A DNA stretch of 64,000 nt from Oscillospiraceae bacterium (lineage in GTDB: Bacteria; Bacillota; Clostridia; Oscillospirales; Oscillospiraceae), in assembly GCA_017415425.1 (NCBI GenBank), contig JAFQGT010000005.1, positions 89,038 through 153,037 of the forward strand, in the 5' to 3' direction. A program made the position numbers and the translations under genes. The notes beneath the pieces were generated by a model. The model saw nothing but the letters and a program-made list of their open reading frames with translations. It searched no databases and was not told the DNA's origin. Within the stretch, counting starts at the first letter, position 1. Each line of letters starts with the position of its first letter. This document shows positions 8,429 to 17,655 of the stretch, piece after piece.

Positions 8429-9135
8429 CCCAGCGGCTGCAAAAAATCATATCCGCGCGAGGAATTGCTTCCCGCAGAAGCGCTGAGCAGATGATATTGG
8501 AGGGCAGGGTAACCTGTAACGGAAGTGTTTGCAAGCTGGGAGACAGTGCCGATCCGGATGTAGATGTAATCCTAGTGGATGGGCAACCGCTCCCGGCTGC
8601 AAATGGATATGTGTATCTTATGTTAAACAAACCCAGAGGGTTTGTGACAACCCTTTCCGATGAGAAGGGGAGAAAGAACGCAGCGCAGCTGGTAGCCGAT
8701 TGTGGGCAGCGGGTATATCCTATCGGTCGATTGGATATGGACTCAGAGGGACTGCTGCTGTTTACAAATGACGGAGAATTTGCCAACACCTTGATGCATC
8801 CCAAACACGAGGTGGACAAAACTTACCGTGTATTGGTAGCAGATTATTCGGAAGAAAAAATGGAGAAGCTGAAGCAGCCGGTCTCCATAGATGGTTACAC
8901 CATCCGCAAACCGGACGTAAAACATTTAAGAAGCGGTGCAGACGGAAAAGCGGAATTAGAAATTACCATTCACGAAGGACGAAACCGCCAGGTGCGGCGT
9001 ATGTGCGCGATGGCAGGTATGCAGGTATGGCGGTTGAAACGGATCCGTGAGGGTTCGTTGATTTTAGGAGATTTGCCACCGGGAAAGTGGCGGTACTTGA
9101 CAACGGATGAAATTGCGCTTCTGAAAAGCGTATGA
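8425..9135 (+). CDS. rluB: 23S rRNA pseudouridine synthase, RluB/RsuA family
   Basis: 236 residues. An N-terminal S4 RNA-binding domain (RLQKIISARGIASRRSAEQMI) precedes the catalytic domain with GRLDMDSEGLLLFTNDG carrying the catalytic Asp and HEGRNRQVRRMCAMAG near the C-terminus. RluB modifies U2605 in Escherichia coli 23S rRNA; RsuA acts on 16S rRNA, and the two cannot be fully separated by eye, though synteny with scpB-dacF favours RluB. ATGA overlap with dacF and with the next frame. Confidence 0.9.
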   Translation: MTQRLQKIISARGIASRRSAEQMILEGRVTCNGSVCKLGDSADPDVDVILVDGQPLPAANGYVYLMLNKPRGFVTTLSDEKGRKNAAQLVADCGQRVYPIGRLDMDSEGLLLFTNDGEFANTLMHPKHEVDKTYRVLVADYSEEKMEKLKQPVSIDGYTIRKPDVKHLRSGADGKAELEITIHEGRNRQVRRMCAMAGMQVWRLKRIREGSLILGDLPPGKWRYLTTDEIALLKSV

Positions 9136-9158
9136 ACAGAAAAACTGTGGAGGACATT

Positions 9159-10028
9159 ATGAATGACGACATTCTGATGATCATACAGGATCAAATGCAG
9201 ACCTTTTCCAAGGGCCAGCGGCGGATTGCCACATACATAACAGAGGACTATGACAAGGCGGCTTTTATGACTGCTAGTAAGCTGGGAAAGACCGTGGGTG
9301 TTTCCGAGTCCACGGTGGTACGCTTTGCTATGGAACTGGGATACGACGGCTATCCCAGTATGCAGAAGGCAATGCAGGAAATGGTGCTGAACCGATTGAC
9401 CTCTGCCCAGCGACTGGGGATTGCCAATGACCGAATCGGTGATCATAATGTGCTGACAACTGTACTCAACGCAGATGCTGATAAACTTCGTCAAACTGCG
9501 GAAACCATTGATGGCGAGGCTTTTCAAAATGCTGTTCAGGCAATCTTGCAGGCAAAGCGGATCTACATTTTAGGGGTTCGATCTGCGGCGGCTCTAGCCA
9601 ACTTTGCAGGCTATTATCTGAACTATATTTTCCAGAATGTTCACGTAATCACAACTTCCGGCGGCGGTGAAATGTTTGAGAAGCTGGTGAATGTGAACAG
9701 TGACGATGTGGTGATCGCATTCAGTTTTCCCAGATATTCTGCAGCTACGTTGAAAGGCGCTCAATACTGCAGAAGCGTTGGTGCTACCGTCGTTGGAATT
9801 ACCAACAGTCAGCTGTCCCCCCTTGCACAAGATAGTGACTATGTGCTGATTGCAAAAAGCGATATGGTTTCTTTCGTGGATTCTCTTGTGGCGCCATTAA
9901 GCTTAGTCAATGCGCTGCTGGTCGCTCTTTCAAGCGGCAGAGAGGAAGCTCTCAAAAAGCATTTTGATACGTTAGAACGGGTATGGGAAGAATACAATAT
10001 TTATGAAAAGCAGGTGGATGTACCTTGA
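9159..10028 (+). CDS. MurR/RpiR-family transcriptional regulator
   Basis: 289 residues. N-terminal helix-turn-helix (FSKGQRRIATYITEDYDKAAFMTASKLGKTVGVSESTVVRFAMELGY seen as consecutive segments) followed by a C-terminal SIS phosphosugar-binding domain (YILGVRSAAALANFAGYYL; VIAFSFPRYSAATLKGAQY). The ATG at 9159 is chosen because GGAGG ends 5 nt before it; an ATG overlapping the rluB stop gives nine more residues but has no ribosome site. The ligand is unknown and no sugar genes are adjacent, so regulated targets cannot be named. Confidence 0.88.
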   Translation: MNDDILMIIQDQMQTFSKGQRRIATYITEDYDKAAFMTASKLGKTVGVSESTVVRFAMELGYDGYPSMQKAMQEMVLNRLTSAQRLGIANDRIGDHNVLTTVLNADADKLRQTAETIDGEAFQNAVQAILQAKRIYILGVRSAAALANFAGYYLNYIFQNVHVITTSGGGEMFEKLVNVNSDDVVIAFSFPRYSAATLKGAQYCRSVGATVVGITNSQLSPLAQDSDYVLIAKSDMVSFVDSLVAPLSLVNALLVALSSGREEALKKHFDTLERVWEEYNIYEKQVDVP

Positions 10029-11251
10029 AATGGGATGTTGTCGTGATCGGCGGCGGCCCGGCCGGTATGTACGGTGCCATTCACGCGGCTCGTCGTGGCC
10101 TGTCTGTTTTGCTTTTGGAAGCCAATGACAGACTTGGTAAGAAACTACTGATTACTGGAAAAGGTCGCTGCAATGTGACAAATTATTGCTCTGCGGCGGA
10201 GGTTTTGCAAAATATTCCCAGAAACGGAAAGTTTCTGTATAGCGCCCTGCAGGCGCATTCTCCTGAGAATGTGATGGAATTCTTTTCATCCAACGGTTGT
10301 GCCTTGAAGACCGAGCGGGGCAATCGGGTATTTCCTGTGACGGACAGATCCCATTCGGTTCTGGAGTGCTTACGCAATGTGATGCATAGCTCCGGCGTAA
10401 AGGTGCAGAATATTCGGGCTGTGGAGATAATCACAGATGCAAGTGGCGTACAGGGTGTAAATACTGCGGATGGCTTTATTTCCTGCCGTACTGTACTGCT
10501 GGCTACCGGCGGTGTATCTTATCCATCCACAGGTTCTACCGGCGACGGATACCGAATGGCAAAGGCGTTGGGGCATACCCTTGTGGAGCCGGAGGGTTCG
10601 TTGGTTCCTCTGGAAACGGCGGGTGATGACTGTCAGCAGATGCAGGGACTTAGCCTGCGGAATGTGGGTGTAAGGCTGCTCAGCGGTAAGGGAAAGCTTC
10701 TCTATAAGGATTTTGGTGAATTGCTCTTTACCCATTTTGGTGTATCCGGACCGACTGTGCTTAGCGCCAGCGCCCATTTGAAAGGGGAAGGGTGTAAACT
10801 CCTTCTGGATTTAAAACCCGCTTTGGATGAGAGAAAACTCAATGACCGGATTCTGCGGGATCTGGAGATGTACAAAAACCGGACAATGGAAAATGCTCTT
10901 ACGGATCTTCTGCCAAGGTCTATGATTCCTGTAGTTCTGCGGAAACTGGATATCCCGGCAGATCTGCAGGCAAATTCCTTAACAAAACAACAGCGCAGGT
11001 CGTTGATCGATCTGCTGAAGGCGTTCCCTGTGGAAATTATTGGAAAGCGTCCGGTGGCTGAAGCAATCATTACTTCCGGTGGTGTGAAGGTGTCGGAGAT
11101 CGATCCAAAAACAATGGAATCCAAGAAAATCAAGGGCCTGTATTTTGCGGGAGAGATTATGGATTGTGATGCATACACCGGAGGTTTTAACCTTCAAATC
11201 GCCTGGTCTACCGCCTACGCTGCGGCGATGGCTATCAAAAACGATCATTGA
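10025..11251 (+). CDS. NAD(P)/FAD-dependent oxidoreductase, HI0933/YhiN family
   Basis: 408-residue flavoprotein. The N-terminal dinucleotide fold has VVVIGGGPAGMYGAIHAARR and LLEANDRLGKKLLITGKGRC; the C-terminal segment GLYFAGEIMDCDAYTGGFN binds FAD. Length and motifs are those of the HI0933-like family (aminoacetone-oxidase-like), whose physiological substrate is unsettled. The start is TTG, with AGGTGG seven nt upstream; the nearby ATG is out of frame. It overlaps the regulator by 4 nt, and the next promoter starts within its stop region. Confidence 0.88.
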   Translation: MKWDVVVIGGGPAGMYGAIHAARRGLSVLLLEANDRLGKKLLITGKGRCNVTNYCSAAEVLQNIPRNGKFLYSALQAHSPENVMEFFSSNGCALKTERGNRVFPVTDRSHSVLECLRNVMHSSGVKVQNIRAVEIITDASGVQGVNTADGFISCRTVLLATGGVSYPSTGSTGDGYRMAKALGHTLVEPEGSLVPLETAGDDCQQMQGLSLRNVGVRLLSGKGKLLYKDFGELLFTHFGVSGPTVLSASAHLKGEGCKLLLDLKPALDERKLNDRILRDLEMYKNRTMENALTDLLPRSMIPVVLRKLDIPADLQANSLTKQQRRSLIDLLKAFPVEIIGKRPVAEAIITSGGVKVSEIDPKTMESKKIKGLYFAGEIMDCDAYTGGFNLQIAWSTAYAAAMAIKNDH

Positions 11252-11276
11252 CAAATAACTGCTATTGTAATAAAAT
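11248..11276 (+). promoter_or_regulatory. Promoter of acpP
   Basis: TTGACA (11248-11253) overlapping the end of the flavoprotein gene, 17-nt spacer, TAAAAT (11271-11276). Confidence 0.75.
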
Positions 11277-11319
11277 ACACACGTGTTAAGCAAAAGCCCA
11301 TTAATGGAGGTAGAGAAAG

Positions 11320-11541
11320 ATGTACGAAAAGCTCGTATCTTATGCAGCCAAGCAGCTGGAGCTGAATCCTGACGAAATTACTCCTAACAGTACCTTTGAA
11401 AGCCTGGGTATTGACTCTCTGGACATCGTGGAGATGATTATGGATCTGGAGTCCGAAATCGGTGTTGAGTTAGAAATGGAAGATCAGAAGATTACCACCT
11501 TCCAGGAACTGGCTGACTTTATTGATTCCAAGCTGAACTAA
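11320..11541 (+). CDS. acpP: Acyl carrier protein
   Basis: 73-residue acidic four-helix carrier for fatty acid synthesis. The phosphopantetheine attachment Ser lies in SLGIDSLDIVEMIMDLE (Ser ~35). Ribosome site GGAGG eight nt upstream of ATG. It stands alone between the flavoprotein and the SRP RNA rather than in a fab cluster. Its own promoter is clear. Assignment is firm. Confidence 0.95.
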   Translation: MYEKLVSYAAKQLELNPDEITPNSTFESLGIDSLDIVEMIMDLESEIGVELEMEDQKITTFQELADFIDSKLN

Positions 11542-11566
11542 GCAATCAAATACCCTTGTTATGGCA

Positions 11567-11872
11567 GGCCGGCTTATAACAAGGTCGCACTAGTCGGGGA
11601 GATAGCGGTGCCCTGTAACCTGCAATCCGCTATAGCAGGGATGAATTCCTATACCCGGGCTTGTCCCGGTGCTGTCCGGCCCGTGTAAGCGGCGTTGAAG
11701 GAACGATCCTGCGCAACAGAATCCCGTGAACCATGTCAGGTGGGGAACCAAGCAGCATTAAGCGGATCTTTCTGTGTGCCGCGGGGATGTCGTTCCCGAG
11801 TTGGCTGCACGGAAACCGAGCATTGGGTTGGTTCAAATGTAGGTGTGCGATCTTGTTATGAGCCGGCCTTTT
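11567..11872 (+). ncRNA. ffs: Signal recognition particle RNA, large bacterial type with Alu domain
   Basis: About 300 nt. The 5' GGCCGGCTTATAACAAGG and the 3' segment at 11845-11868 pair almost perfectly, closing the RNA. Family-wide segments are present: the Alu part (GGTGCCCTGTAACCTGCAAT at ~11608), TGTAAGCGGCGTTGAAGGA, and the apical SRP54-binding hairpin GTCAGGTGGGGAACCAAGCA with a GNRA-type GGAA loop, followed by TAAGCGGATC and GTGTGCCGCGGGG. A TTTTCT tail follows. Position directly upstream of dnaX is the usual one in Firmicutes. The exact 5' end is inferred from the closing stem. Confidence 0.93.
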
Positions 11873-11889
11873 CTATTATGGAGGTAAGT

Positions 11890-13521
11890 ATGTATCAGGC
11901 GCTGTATCGAAAATATCGGCCGCAGACATTCGATGATGTGGTTGGTCAGATGGCAGTCACGCAGACCCTTAAGACCCAACTGCAAACCGGAAAACTGAGT
12001 CACGCGTATTTGTTCACCGGTTCCAGGGGAACTGGTAAAACAAGTAGCGCCAAAATTCTGGCAAAGGCAGTAAATTGCGAGAATCCTCAGGCTGGTAATC
12101 CCTGCAATTGCTGCAATGCCTGCCGCAGCATTGATGCCGGCTCCTGTATGGACGTGCTGGAGATTGATGCAGCCTCCAATAACGGCGTGGATAATGTCCG
12201 GGATCTGCGGGACGATGCGATCTATACACCGTCTCAGGTGAAGATGCGTGTGTATATCATTGATGAGGTGCATATGCTTTCGATCTCTGCGTTCAATGCG
12301 CTGCTGAAGATCATTGAAGAGCCTCCGGAGCACCTTCTGTTTATCTTGGCGACTACGGAACTGCACAAAGTACCTGCTACGATTCTTTCACGGTGTCAGC
12401 GTTTTTCGTTCCGGCGCATTGGGCAGGATGATATTGCTGCCAGACTGCAGTATGTTGCCTATCAGGAGAATATCGAGCTGGATGATGCCGCTGCAAGAGT
12501 GCTTGCTCGTCTTGCCGACGGCGGTATGCGTGACGGATTAAGTTTGCTTGACCAGTGCGCTTCGGCTACGACCGGCGAACTGACGGCCGAGAAGGTATAT
12601 ACCTGTCTGGGTATTGCCGGTATTCAGCAGTGCGGTGAACTAATGGCTTGCATTGCTGACCAAAATGCTGGTGGCGCATTGTCTCTTCTGAACCGCTTTT
12701 ATTCAGAGGGTAAGGATATGGGTGCGCTGCTGGATGAACTGGCTTGTCTAACCAGGGACTTTATGGTAATGCAGGCAGCTCCGCAGGAAGCGATCAGTAT
12801 GCTCTCTGGCGTGGCAACCGATCGAGAAGTAAAACTACTTGCAGGTCGCTTTACCAATGCCGAATTGGTTCGGATGCTGGAGCAGATTCAAAAAACTGCA
12901 GCCGGATTTGTACGCAGCGCCAGCCGTCGGATGGATGTGGAACTGTGTCTCGTGAATCTGTGCCAGCCGGAACTACAGCTGGATGCCGAGGCTCTTAACG
13001 CCCGTCTGACCCGTCTGGAGGATCAAATCAAAAGCGGTGATATCCGAATATCAACACCCGCAGAACCTGTAACGTCAGTGGAGATGGTGGCTGATGAAGA
13101 GGAAATGCCACCTCCGCCAGATGACCGGGATGTGCCTATTCTCTGTGAAATGCCGGAAATTATACCGGACGAAACGCCGGTAGGTTTTTGGACCGATATA
13201 TCCGTACAAGTGAGAAAGGAATTGAAACCGCCTGTTTCCGGATTCTTTGCACCTACATCCAATGCACCTGTACAGGGTTCATTGAGGGGGGATAAGCTGG
13301 TGATTTGCTGTGCCAACTCCTTTACCAGAGAGATGATCAATAAACCGGATATCCTGGAGTTGGTCTCCCGGAAAGCATCTGCAAAACTAGGCCGTCCTAT
13401 ACGAGTGGTTGTCGCGGACGAATCCGGTTTGAATGTGAAAAGTCAACAGATGGAACAATTGCTGCAATTTGGTAGAGACCATTCCGATGTAATTAAAATC
13501 AAACAATATGAAGGAGACTAA
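11890..13521 (+). CDS. dnaX: DNA polymerase III subunits gamma/tau
   Basis: 543-residue clamp-loader ATPase. MYQALYRKYRPQTFDDVVGQ is the family N-terminus, followed by Walker A GSRGTGKTSSAKILAKA (~45), a four-Cys zinc site (CENPQAGNPCNCCNAC), Walker B IIDEVHMLS and the sensor 1 stretch FILATTELHKVPATILSRCQ. The C-terminal third is the variable tau region with an acidic Pro-rich linker (EEEMPPPPDD). The ATG is chosen with GGAGG 6 nt upstream; a longer frame upstream runs through the SRP RNA and is not real. The scr-dnaX-ybaB-recR order is standard. Confidence 0.96.
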   Translation: MYQALYRKYRPQTFDDVVGQMAVTQTLKTQLQTGKLSHAYLFTGSRGTGKTSSAKILAKAVNCENPQAGNPCNCCNACRSIDAGSCMDVLEIDAASNNGVDNVRDLRDDAIYTPSQVKMRVYIIDEVHMLSISAFNALLKIIEEPPEHLLFILATTELHKVPATILSRCQRFSFRRIGQDDIAARLQYVAYQENIELDDAAARVLARLADGGMRDGLSLLDQCASATTGELTAEKVYTCLGIAGIQQCGELMACIADQNAGGALSLLNRFYSEGKDMGALLDELACLTRDFMVMQAAPQEAISMLSGVATDREVKLLAGRFTNAELVRMLEQIQKTAAGFVRSASRRMDVELCLVNLCQPELQLDAEALNARLTRLEDQIKSGDIRISTPAEPVTSVEMVADEEEMPPPPDDRDVPILCEMPEIIPDETPVGFWTDISVQVRKELKPPVSGFFAPTSNAPVQGSLRGDKLVICCANSFTREMINKPDILELVSRKASAKLGRPIRVVVADESGLNVKSQQMEQLLQFGRDHSDVIKIKQYEGD

Positions 13522-13523
13522 CT

Positions 13524-13868
13524 ATGGCTAAGGGTGGATTCCGGGGAATGCCCGGAGGAATGAATCAAGCCGCTATGATGAAGCAGGCTCAAAAAATGCA
13601 GCAGGATCTGCTGCGTATGCAAGAAGAGATGGAGAACAAGACCTATTCTGCTGCTGCAGGCGGCGGTATGGTCAAGGCTGCAGTGAACGGCAAGCACGAG
13701 TTGGTGTCTCTGGAGATCAATCCCGAAGCAGTGGATCCCGATGATGTGGAAATGCTGCAGGATATGGTAATTGCTGCGGTTAATGAGGCAATGCGTGCCG
13801 CAGATACAGACTCTGCCAATAATATGTCCCGACTGACAGGTGGTCTGAATCTGGGCGGCTTGTTTTAA
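13524..13868 (+). CDS. ebfC: YbaB/EbfC family nucleoid-associated protein
   Basis: 114 residues. A Met/Gly/Gln-rich N-terminus (GGFRGMPGGMNQAAMMKQAQ) leads into the conserved helix QKMQQDLLRMQEEMENKTYS and the core GGGMVKAAVNGKHELVSLEI, ending with a Gly-rich tail (LTGGLNLGGLF). It forms a DNA-binding dimer. It starts 2 nt after dnaX and ends 9 nt before recR, in the invariant dnaX-ybaB-recR operon. Confidence 0.94.
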   Translation: MAKGGFRGMPGGMNQAAMMKQAQKMQQDLLRMQEEMENKTYSAAAGGGMVKAAVNGKHELVSLEINPEAVDPDDVEMLQDMVIAAVNEAMRAADTDSANNMSRLTGGLNLGGLF

Positions 13869-13877
13869 GGAGGCTTT

Positions 13878-14477
13878 ATGCAGTACTTTCCCGCCGCCCT
13901 GCAGAATCTAGCCGACCGATTTGCCTGTTTGCCGGGTATTGGCGGTAAAACTGCGCAACGACTGGCGTTTCACGTTTTGGCATTACCTTTGGAAGAAGCG
14001 CAGAATTTTGCAGAGGCTATTTTGGAAGCAAAACGGACGGTGCATACCTGTCCTGTGTGTCAGAATCTGACTGATCGTGAAATTTGCCCCATTTGTAGGG
14101 ACGAGATGCGCAATCATACTGTGATTTGTGTGGTTGCCGAGCCTAAGGATGTGGTCGCAATGGAGCGCAGCCGTGAGTTTGATGGTGTATACCACGTACT
14201 CCACGGCGTGATCTCTCCGCTGAACCATATCACACAAGACGACATTCGCGTGAAGGAGCTTTTGCATCGAGTGGCTACATCAGATGTACAGGAAGTTATT
14301 ATGGCCACCAACCCGGACACAGAGGGTGAGGCGACAGCGATGTACATCTCCCGTCTTCTGCGGCCTATGGAGGTCAAGGTGACACGATTGGCATACGGCG
14401 TGCCGGTGGGTAGCCAGCTGGAGTATGCTGATGAGGTAACCCTCTCTCGAGCCTTGGAAGGCAGACAAGAAATATAA
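13878..14477 (+). CDS. recR: Recombination mediator RecR
   Basis: 199 residues, acts with RecF/RecO in recombinational repair. Helix-hairpin-helix LPGIGGKTAQRLAFHVL, a four-Cys zinc finger (CPVCQNLTDREICPIC, residues ~56-71), then a Toprim domain starting VICVVAEPKDVVAMERS and the C-terminal Walker-like TRLAYGVPVGSQLEYADEVT. AAGGAGG precedes the ATG. Last gene of the dnaX operon; a terminator follows. Confidence 0.96.
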   Translation: MQYFPAALQNLADRFACLPGIGGKTAQRLAFHVLALPLEEAQNFAEAILEAKRTVHTCPVCQNLTDREICPICRDEMRNHTVICVVAEPKDVVAMERSREFDGVYHVLHGVISPLNHITQDDIRVKELLHRVATSDVQEVIMATNPDTEGEATAMYISRLLRPMEVKVTRLAYGVPVGSQLEYADEVTLSRALEGRQEI

Positions 14478-14479
14478 GA

Positions 14480-14513
14480 AAACCCGTACGATAAAAATCG
14501 TACGGGTTTATAA
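14480..14513. terminator. Bidirectional terminator between recR and the permease
   Basis: 13-bp stem AAACCCGTACGAT with AAAA loop and A/T flanks, between convergent genes. Confidence 0.88.
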
Positions 14514-14523
14514 ATTTATGTAT

Positions 14524-15645
14524 TTACAGAGGGAGCTTCAGATCGTCTTTCTTGATCCAACCCCATTTCCGGAGTATCTCGCAGAAAACAAGGCTCAAAA
14601 CCGCAGGCAGGATAAAACAAATCAAAGCCATTGCGACCCAGTCCATAGTTGTGATCGCAGGCTTGGTACCGGCAGCAATATCGTTGATCCAGCCGGTGTA
14701 AACACCGATCTGACCAACCAGTCCACAGGTGCCCATACCGGAGGAGACCGGCGCGCCGTTCATCTGGAACCGAAATAGACACGTGGCAATGGGTCCGGTA
14801 ATGGCAGATGCTAAAACAGGGGGAATCCAGCAACGGGGATTCTTTACCAGATTCGGCATTTGCAGCATACTGGTTCCGATTCCTTGCGCTACCAGGCCGC
14901 CCCAGCGGTTCTCCCGGAAACTCATCACAGCAAAGCCAATCATATGGGCGCAGCAGCCGGCTACGGCAGCGCCGCCTGCAAGTCCAGTCAGTGAAAATGC
15001 GGCACAGATGGCAGCGGAGCTGATGGGTAGGGTTAAGGCAATACCGATGATAACGGATACAAGGATTCCCATAAAGAACGGTTGCAGCTCGGTTGCCCAC
15101 ATCACAGCGGAACCTACAGCCTTTGCTGCTGTACCAATTGGGGCTGCGACCAGTGTGGAAATGCCAATGCCTACCAAAATGGTAACGATGGGGGTAACCA
15201 GAATGTCAACCTTGGTTTCCTTGGAAACCAGCTTGCCACACTCGGATGCCACAATTGCCACAAAATAGACAGCCAAAGGACCTCCTGCACCACCCATAGC
15301 ATTGGCGGCAAAGCCTACCGGGATCAGAGAGAACAAAACCAATGGAGGGCAGGCCAATGCAAAACCGATGGCCACGGCGATTCCTGGACCTACCATTGCG
15401 GAAGCGATACCACCCAAGTTATAATGGATCTCGTTGGCACCGTCGGCACTTTTTAGCGTGATCAGAGTGCGATTGAGAAATTCAATGTTGAATTGTTGAC
15501 CGATGGTGTTTAAGATCGTGCCCACAAGCAAAGTGCAAAACAGCCCCTGCGCCATTGCTGCCAAGGCATCAATGCCATAGCGTTTACCGGAGAAAATAAT
15601 GTTTTTGCGCTGTAAAAATGCTTTCAGTTTTCTCATATTCCTCAT
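14524..15645 (-). CDS. PTS transporter subunit IIC-like membrane protein (PfoR/EIIC_2 family)
   Basis: 373 residues with about ten hydrophobic helices rich in Gly/Ala, e.g. DALAAMAQGLFCTLLVGTIL, ASAMVGPGIAVAIGFALACP and ISSAAICAAFSLTGLAGGAA. The sequence resembles the PTS_EIIC_2 family, which includes PfoR of Clostridium perfringens; no IIA/IIB or phosphocarrier domain is attached or adjacent, so sugar PTS function is uncertain. The first ATG is used; one three codons in is also possible. It lies 9 nt downstream of a thioesterase gene on the same strand and is probably cotranscribed with it. Confidence 0.75.
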   Translation of the reverse strand: MRNMRKLKAFLQRKNIIFSGKRYGIDALAAMAQGLFCTLLVGTILNTIGQQFNIEFLNRTLITLKSADGANEIHYNLGGIASAMVGPGIAVAIGFALACPPLVLFSLIPVGFAANAMGGAGGPLAVYFVAIVASECGKLVSKETKVDILVTPIVTILVGIGISTLVAAPIGTAAKAVGSAVMWATELQPFFMGILVSVIIGIALTLPISSAAICAAFSLTGLAGGAAVAGCCAHMIGFAVMSFRENRWGGLVAQGIGTSMLQMPNLVKNPRCWIPPVLASAITGPIATCLFRFQMNGAPVSSGMGTCGLVGQIGVYTGWINDIAAGTKPAITTMDWVAMALICFILPAVLSLVFCEILRKWGWIKKDDLKLPL

Positions 15646-15654
15646 CAGCTTTCG

Positions 15655-16041
15655 TTATAATTTTGAGTATGTTTTATCCAAGAAACGTTGTGTGTTGATA
15701 ACAGCTCGCTTGTGGATACCCTCACCGATCTTGCCGCTTTCGTCGTAGGCAGTGACACGGAAGGTGATCATATTACCTTCCACCTCTGTGACGGTCGCTT
15801 CGGCACGAACTTCAAGACCAACCGGCGTTGCTGCAAGATGGGCTATATTTAGCGCCGTTCCCACAGACGTCTTGTCCTCCGGCAGGGCAGATGCGATTGC
15901 TTCACATGCAGCGTCCTCCATCAGCGCAACCATACAAGGTGTCGCATAAACAAGCAGGCTGCCGGAACCTACCTCATAGGCTGTGTCTTCCCGCTCCACC
16001 AAGGTGGAAACTTCTGCTTTCATTCCAACTGTAATTTCCAT
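15655..16041 (-). CDS. Thioesterase, fluoroacetyl-CoA thioesterase-like hotdog fold
   Basis: 128 residues starting MEITVGMKAEVSTLV, with EREDTAYEVGSGSLLVYATP, MVALMEDAACEAI and SVGTALNIAHLAATPVGLEV: the pattern of the FlK-like thioesterase family (hotdog fold; conserved Thr, Glu and His). It probably hydrolyses short acyl-CoAs; the substrate is unknown. AGGAGG six nt upstream fixes this ATG over a longer frame. Transcribed leftward from a clear promoter, divergent from pncB. Confidence 0.82.
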   Translation of the reverse strand: MEITVGMKAEVSTLVEREDTAYEVGSGSLLVYATPCMVALMEDAACEAIASALPEDKTSVGTALNIAHLAATPVGLEVRAEATVTEVEGNMITFRVTAYDESGKIGEGIHKRAVINTQRFLDKTYSKL

Positions 16042-16069
16042 AGCGGACCTCCTAATGTTTATGTCAATA

Positions 16070-16098
16070 ATCATAGTCCAAAATACTTGACCTGTCAA
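16070..16098 (-). promoter_or_regulatory. Promoter of the thioesterase/permease operon
   Basis: On the minus strand: TTGACA (16098-16093), 17-nt spacer, TATGAT (16075-16070). Back to back with the pncB promoter. Confidence 0.75.
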
Positions 16099-16106
16099 TA
16101 AAAGGA

Positions 16107-16135
16107 TTGCAATTTGCGGTGAAATAAATTATAAT
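16107..16135 (+). promoter_or_regulatory. Promoter of pncB
   Basis: TTGCAA (16107-16112), 17-nt spacer, TATAAT (16130-16135). Confidence 0.7.
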
Positions 16136-16168
16136 AACATCACATATCAACACAAGGGGTGTAACTCT

Positions 16169-17623
16169 ATGGCTACACAAGAGAAATTGAATTTAACAAT
16201 GCTTTGTGATTTTTACGAACTGACGATGGGTAATGGTTATTTTAAAAACGGGTACAAGGACCGAATCTGTTATTTTGATGTATTCTTCCGTCAGTGTCCC
16301 GACGGTGGTGGCTTTGCTATTGCAGCCGGTCTGGAGCAGATTATCACCTACATTCAAAACTTGCATTTTTCTGCAGAGGATATTGCCTATCTTCGCAAAC
16401 GTAACATTTTCACAGAAGAGTTCCTAGATTATCTAAAAGACTTCCGGTTTACCGGTGATATCTGGGCAGTGCCGGAGGGTACACCCATATTCCCCAAAGA
16501 GCCTATAATGACGATCCGCGCTCCTGCTATCGAAGCACAGCTGATTGAGACATTTATTCTGCTGTCCGTCAATCACCAGAGTCTGATTGCCACCAAGGCT
16601 AACCGTGTGGTTAGAGCCGCCCAGGGACGGACGGTATTGGAATTTGGTTCCCGCCGTGCGCAAGGTGCTGACGCTGCCATCCTGGGTGCCAGAGCCGCCT
16701 ATATCGGCGGTTGTAACGGAACGGCCTGCACCATTTCCGATCAGCTGTTTGGCGTTTACGCCGGCGGTACAATGGCACACGCCTGGGTGCAGATGTTTGA
16801 TACGGAGTATGAAGCCTTTAAGGCCTACTGCCAAATGTATCCCAATAATGCTACATTGTTGGTAGATACCTATAACACACTAAAGTCCGGTGTTCCTAAT
16901 GCGATTCGCGCATTTAATGAGGTACTCAAACCCTTGGGAATCACCAAGTGTGGCATTCGTCTTGACTCCGGTGATATGGCGTATCTGAGCCGCAAAGCAA
17001 GAAAAATGCTGGATGATGCCGGTTGGACGGATTGTCAGATCTCCGTATCCAACTCACTGGACGAGTATATCATTGAAGATCTGTTGCACCAAGGTGCCCA
17101 AATCGATATGTTTGGCGTGGGTGAGCGGCTGATTACCGCCAAAAGTGAGCCTGTGTTCGGAGGCGTTTACAAGCTGACCGCTATTGAGGCAGATGACGGT
17201 ACGGTGATCCCCAAAATCAAGATTTCCGAGAATACCGGAAAAATTACCAACCCTCATTACAAAAAGTTGTACCGGTTCTTCGGTAACGATACCGGAAAAG
17301 CAATCGCCGACTATCTGTGTGTCTATGACGAAACGGTGGATGACAGCGGTGAAATGGAAATTTTTGATCCGGATGCAACCTGGAAGAGAAAAAATGTCTA
17401 CGATTTTTCTGCCAAGGAACTGCAAGTACCGATTTTTAAGAACGGTGAATTGGTCTATCAATGTCCAGATATTCATCAAATTCGTCAGTATTGCCTGGAG
17501 CAGGTGGATACTCTCTGGGATGAAGTTAAGCGGTTTGATAACCCGCATACCTACTATGTGGACTTGTCACAAAAATTGTGGGATATTAAGTATGACTTAC
17601 TGAAGAAGAACGGCAAGAAATGA
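16169..17623 (+). CDS. pncB: Nicotinate phosphoribosyltransferase
   Basis: 484 residues, makes nicotinate mononucleotide from nicotinate and PRPP in NAD salvage. The start MLCDFYELTMGNGYF is the family N-terminus; TVLEFGSRRAQGADAAI, YIGGCNGTACT and GIRLDSGDMAYLSRKAR are conserved active-site segments, and GVGERLITAKSEPVFGGVYKL lies further on as consecutive parts. Length is typical of the longer Firmicutes form. AAGGGGTG precedes the ATG. A small GIY-YIG gene follows after 32 nt, and NAD kinase and PncC are encoded elsewhere in this window. Confidence 0.95.
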   Translation: MATQEKLNLTMLCDFYELTMGNGYFKNGYKDRICYFDVFFRQCPDGGGFAIAAGLEQIITYIQNLHFSAEDIAYLRKRNIFTEEFLDYLKDFRFTGDIWAVPEGTPIFPKEPIMTIRAPAIEAQLIETFILLSVNHQSLIATKANRVVRAAQGRTVLEFGSRRAQGADAAILGARAAYIGGCNGTACTISDQLFGVYAGGTMAHAWVQMFDTEYEAFKAYCQMYPNNATLLVDTYNTLKSGVPNAIRAFNEVLKPLGITKCGIRLDSGDMAYLSRKARKMLDDAGWTDCQISVSNSLDEYIIEDLLHQGAQIDMFGVGERLITAKSEPVFGGVYKLTAIEADDGTVIPKIKISENTGKITNPHYKKLYRFFGNDTGKAIADYLCVYDETVDDSGEMEIFDPDATWKRKNVYDFSAKELQVPIFKNGELVYQCPDIHQIRQYCLEQVDTLWDEVKRFDNPHTYYVDLSQKLWDIKYDLLKKNGKK

Positions 17624-17655
17624 TGTGTCACCCAAGTGTTTGTTTTGGAGCAGGT

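Noticed and set aside
11695..11889. 65-codon N-terminal extension of dnaX.
   Set aside because: It reads through the SRP RNA; the ATG at 11890 has GGAGG and starts the conserved DnaX N-terminus.
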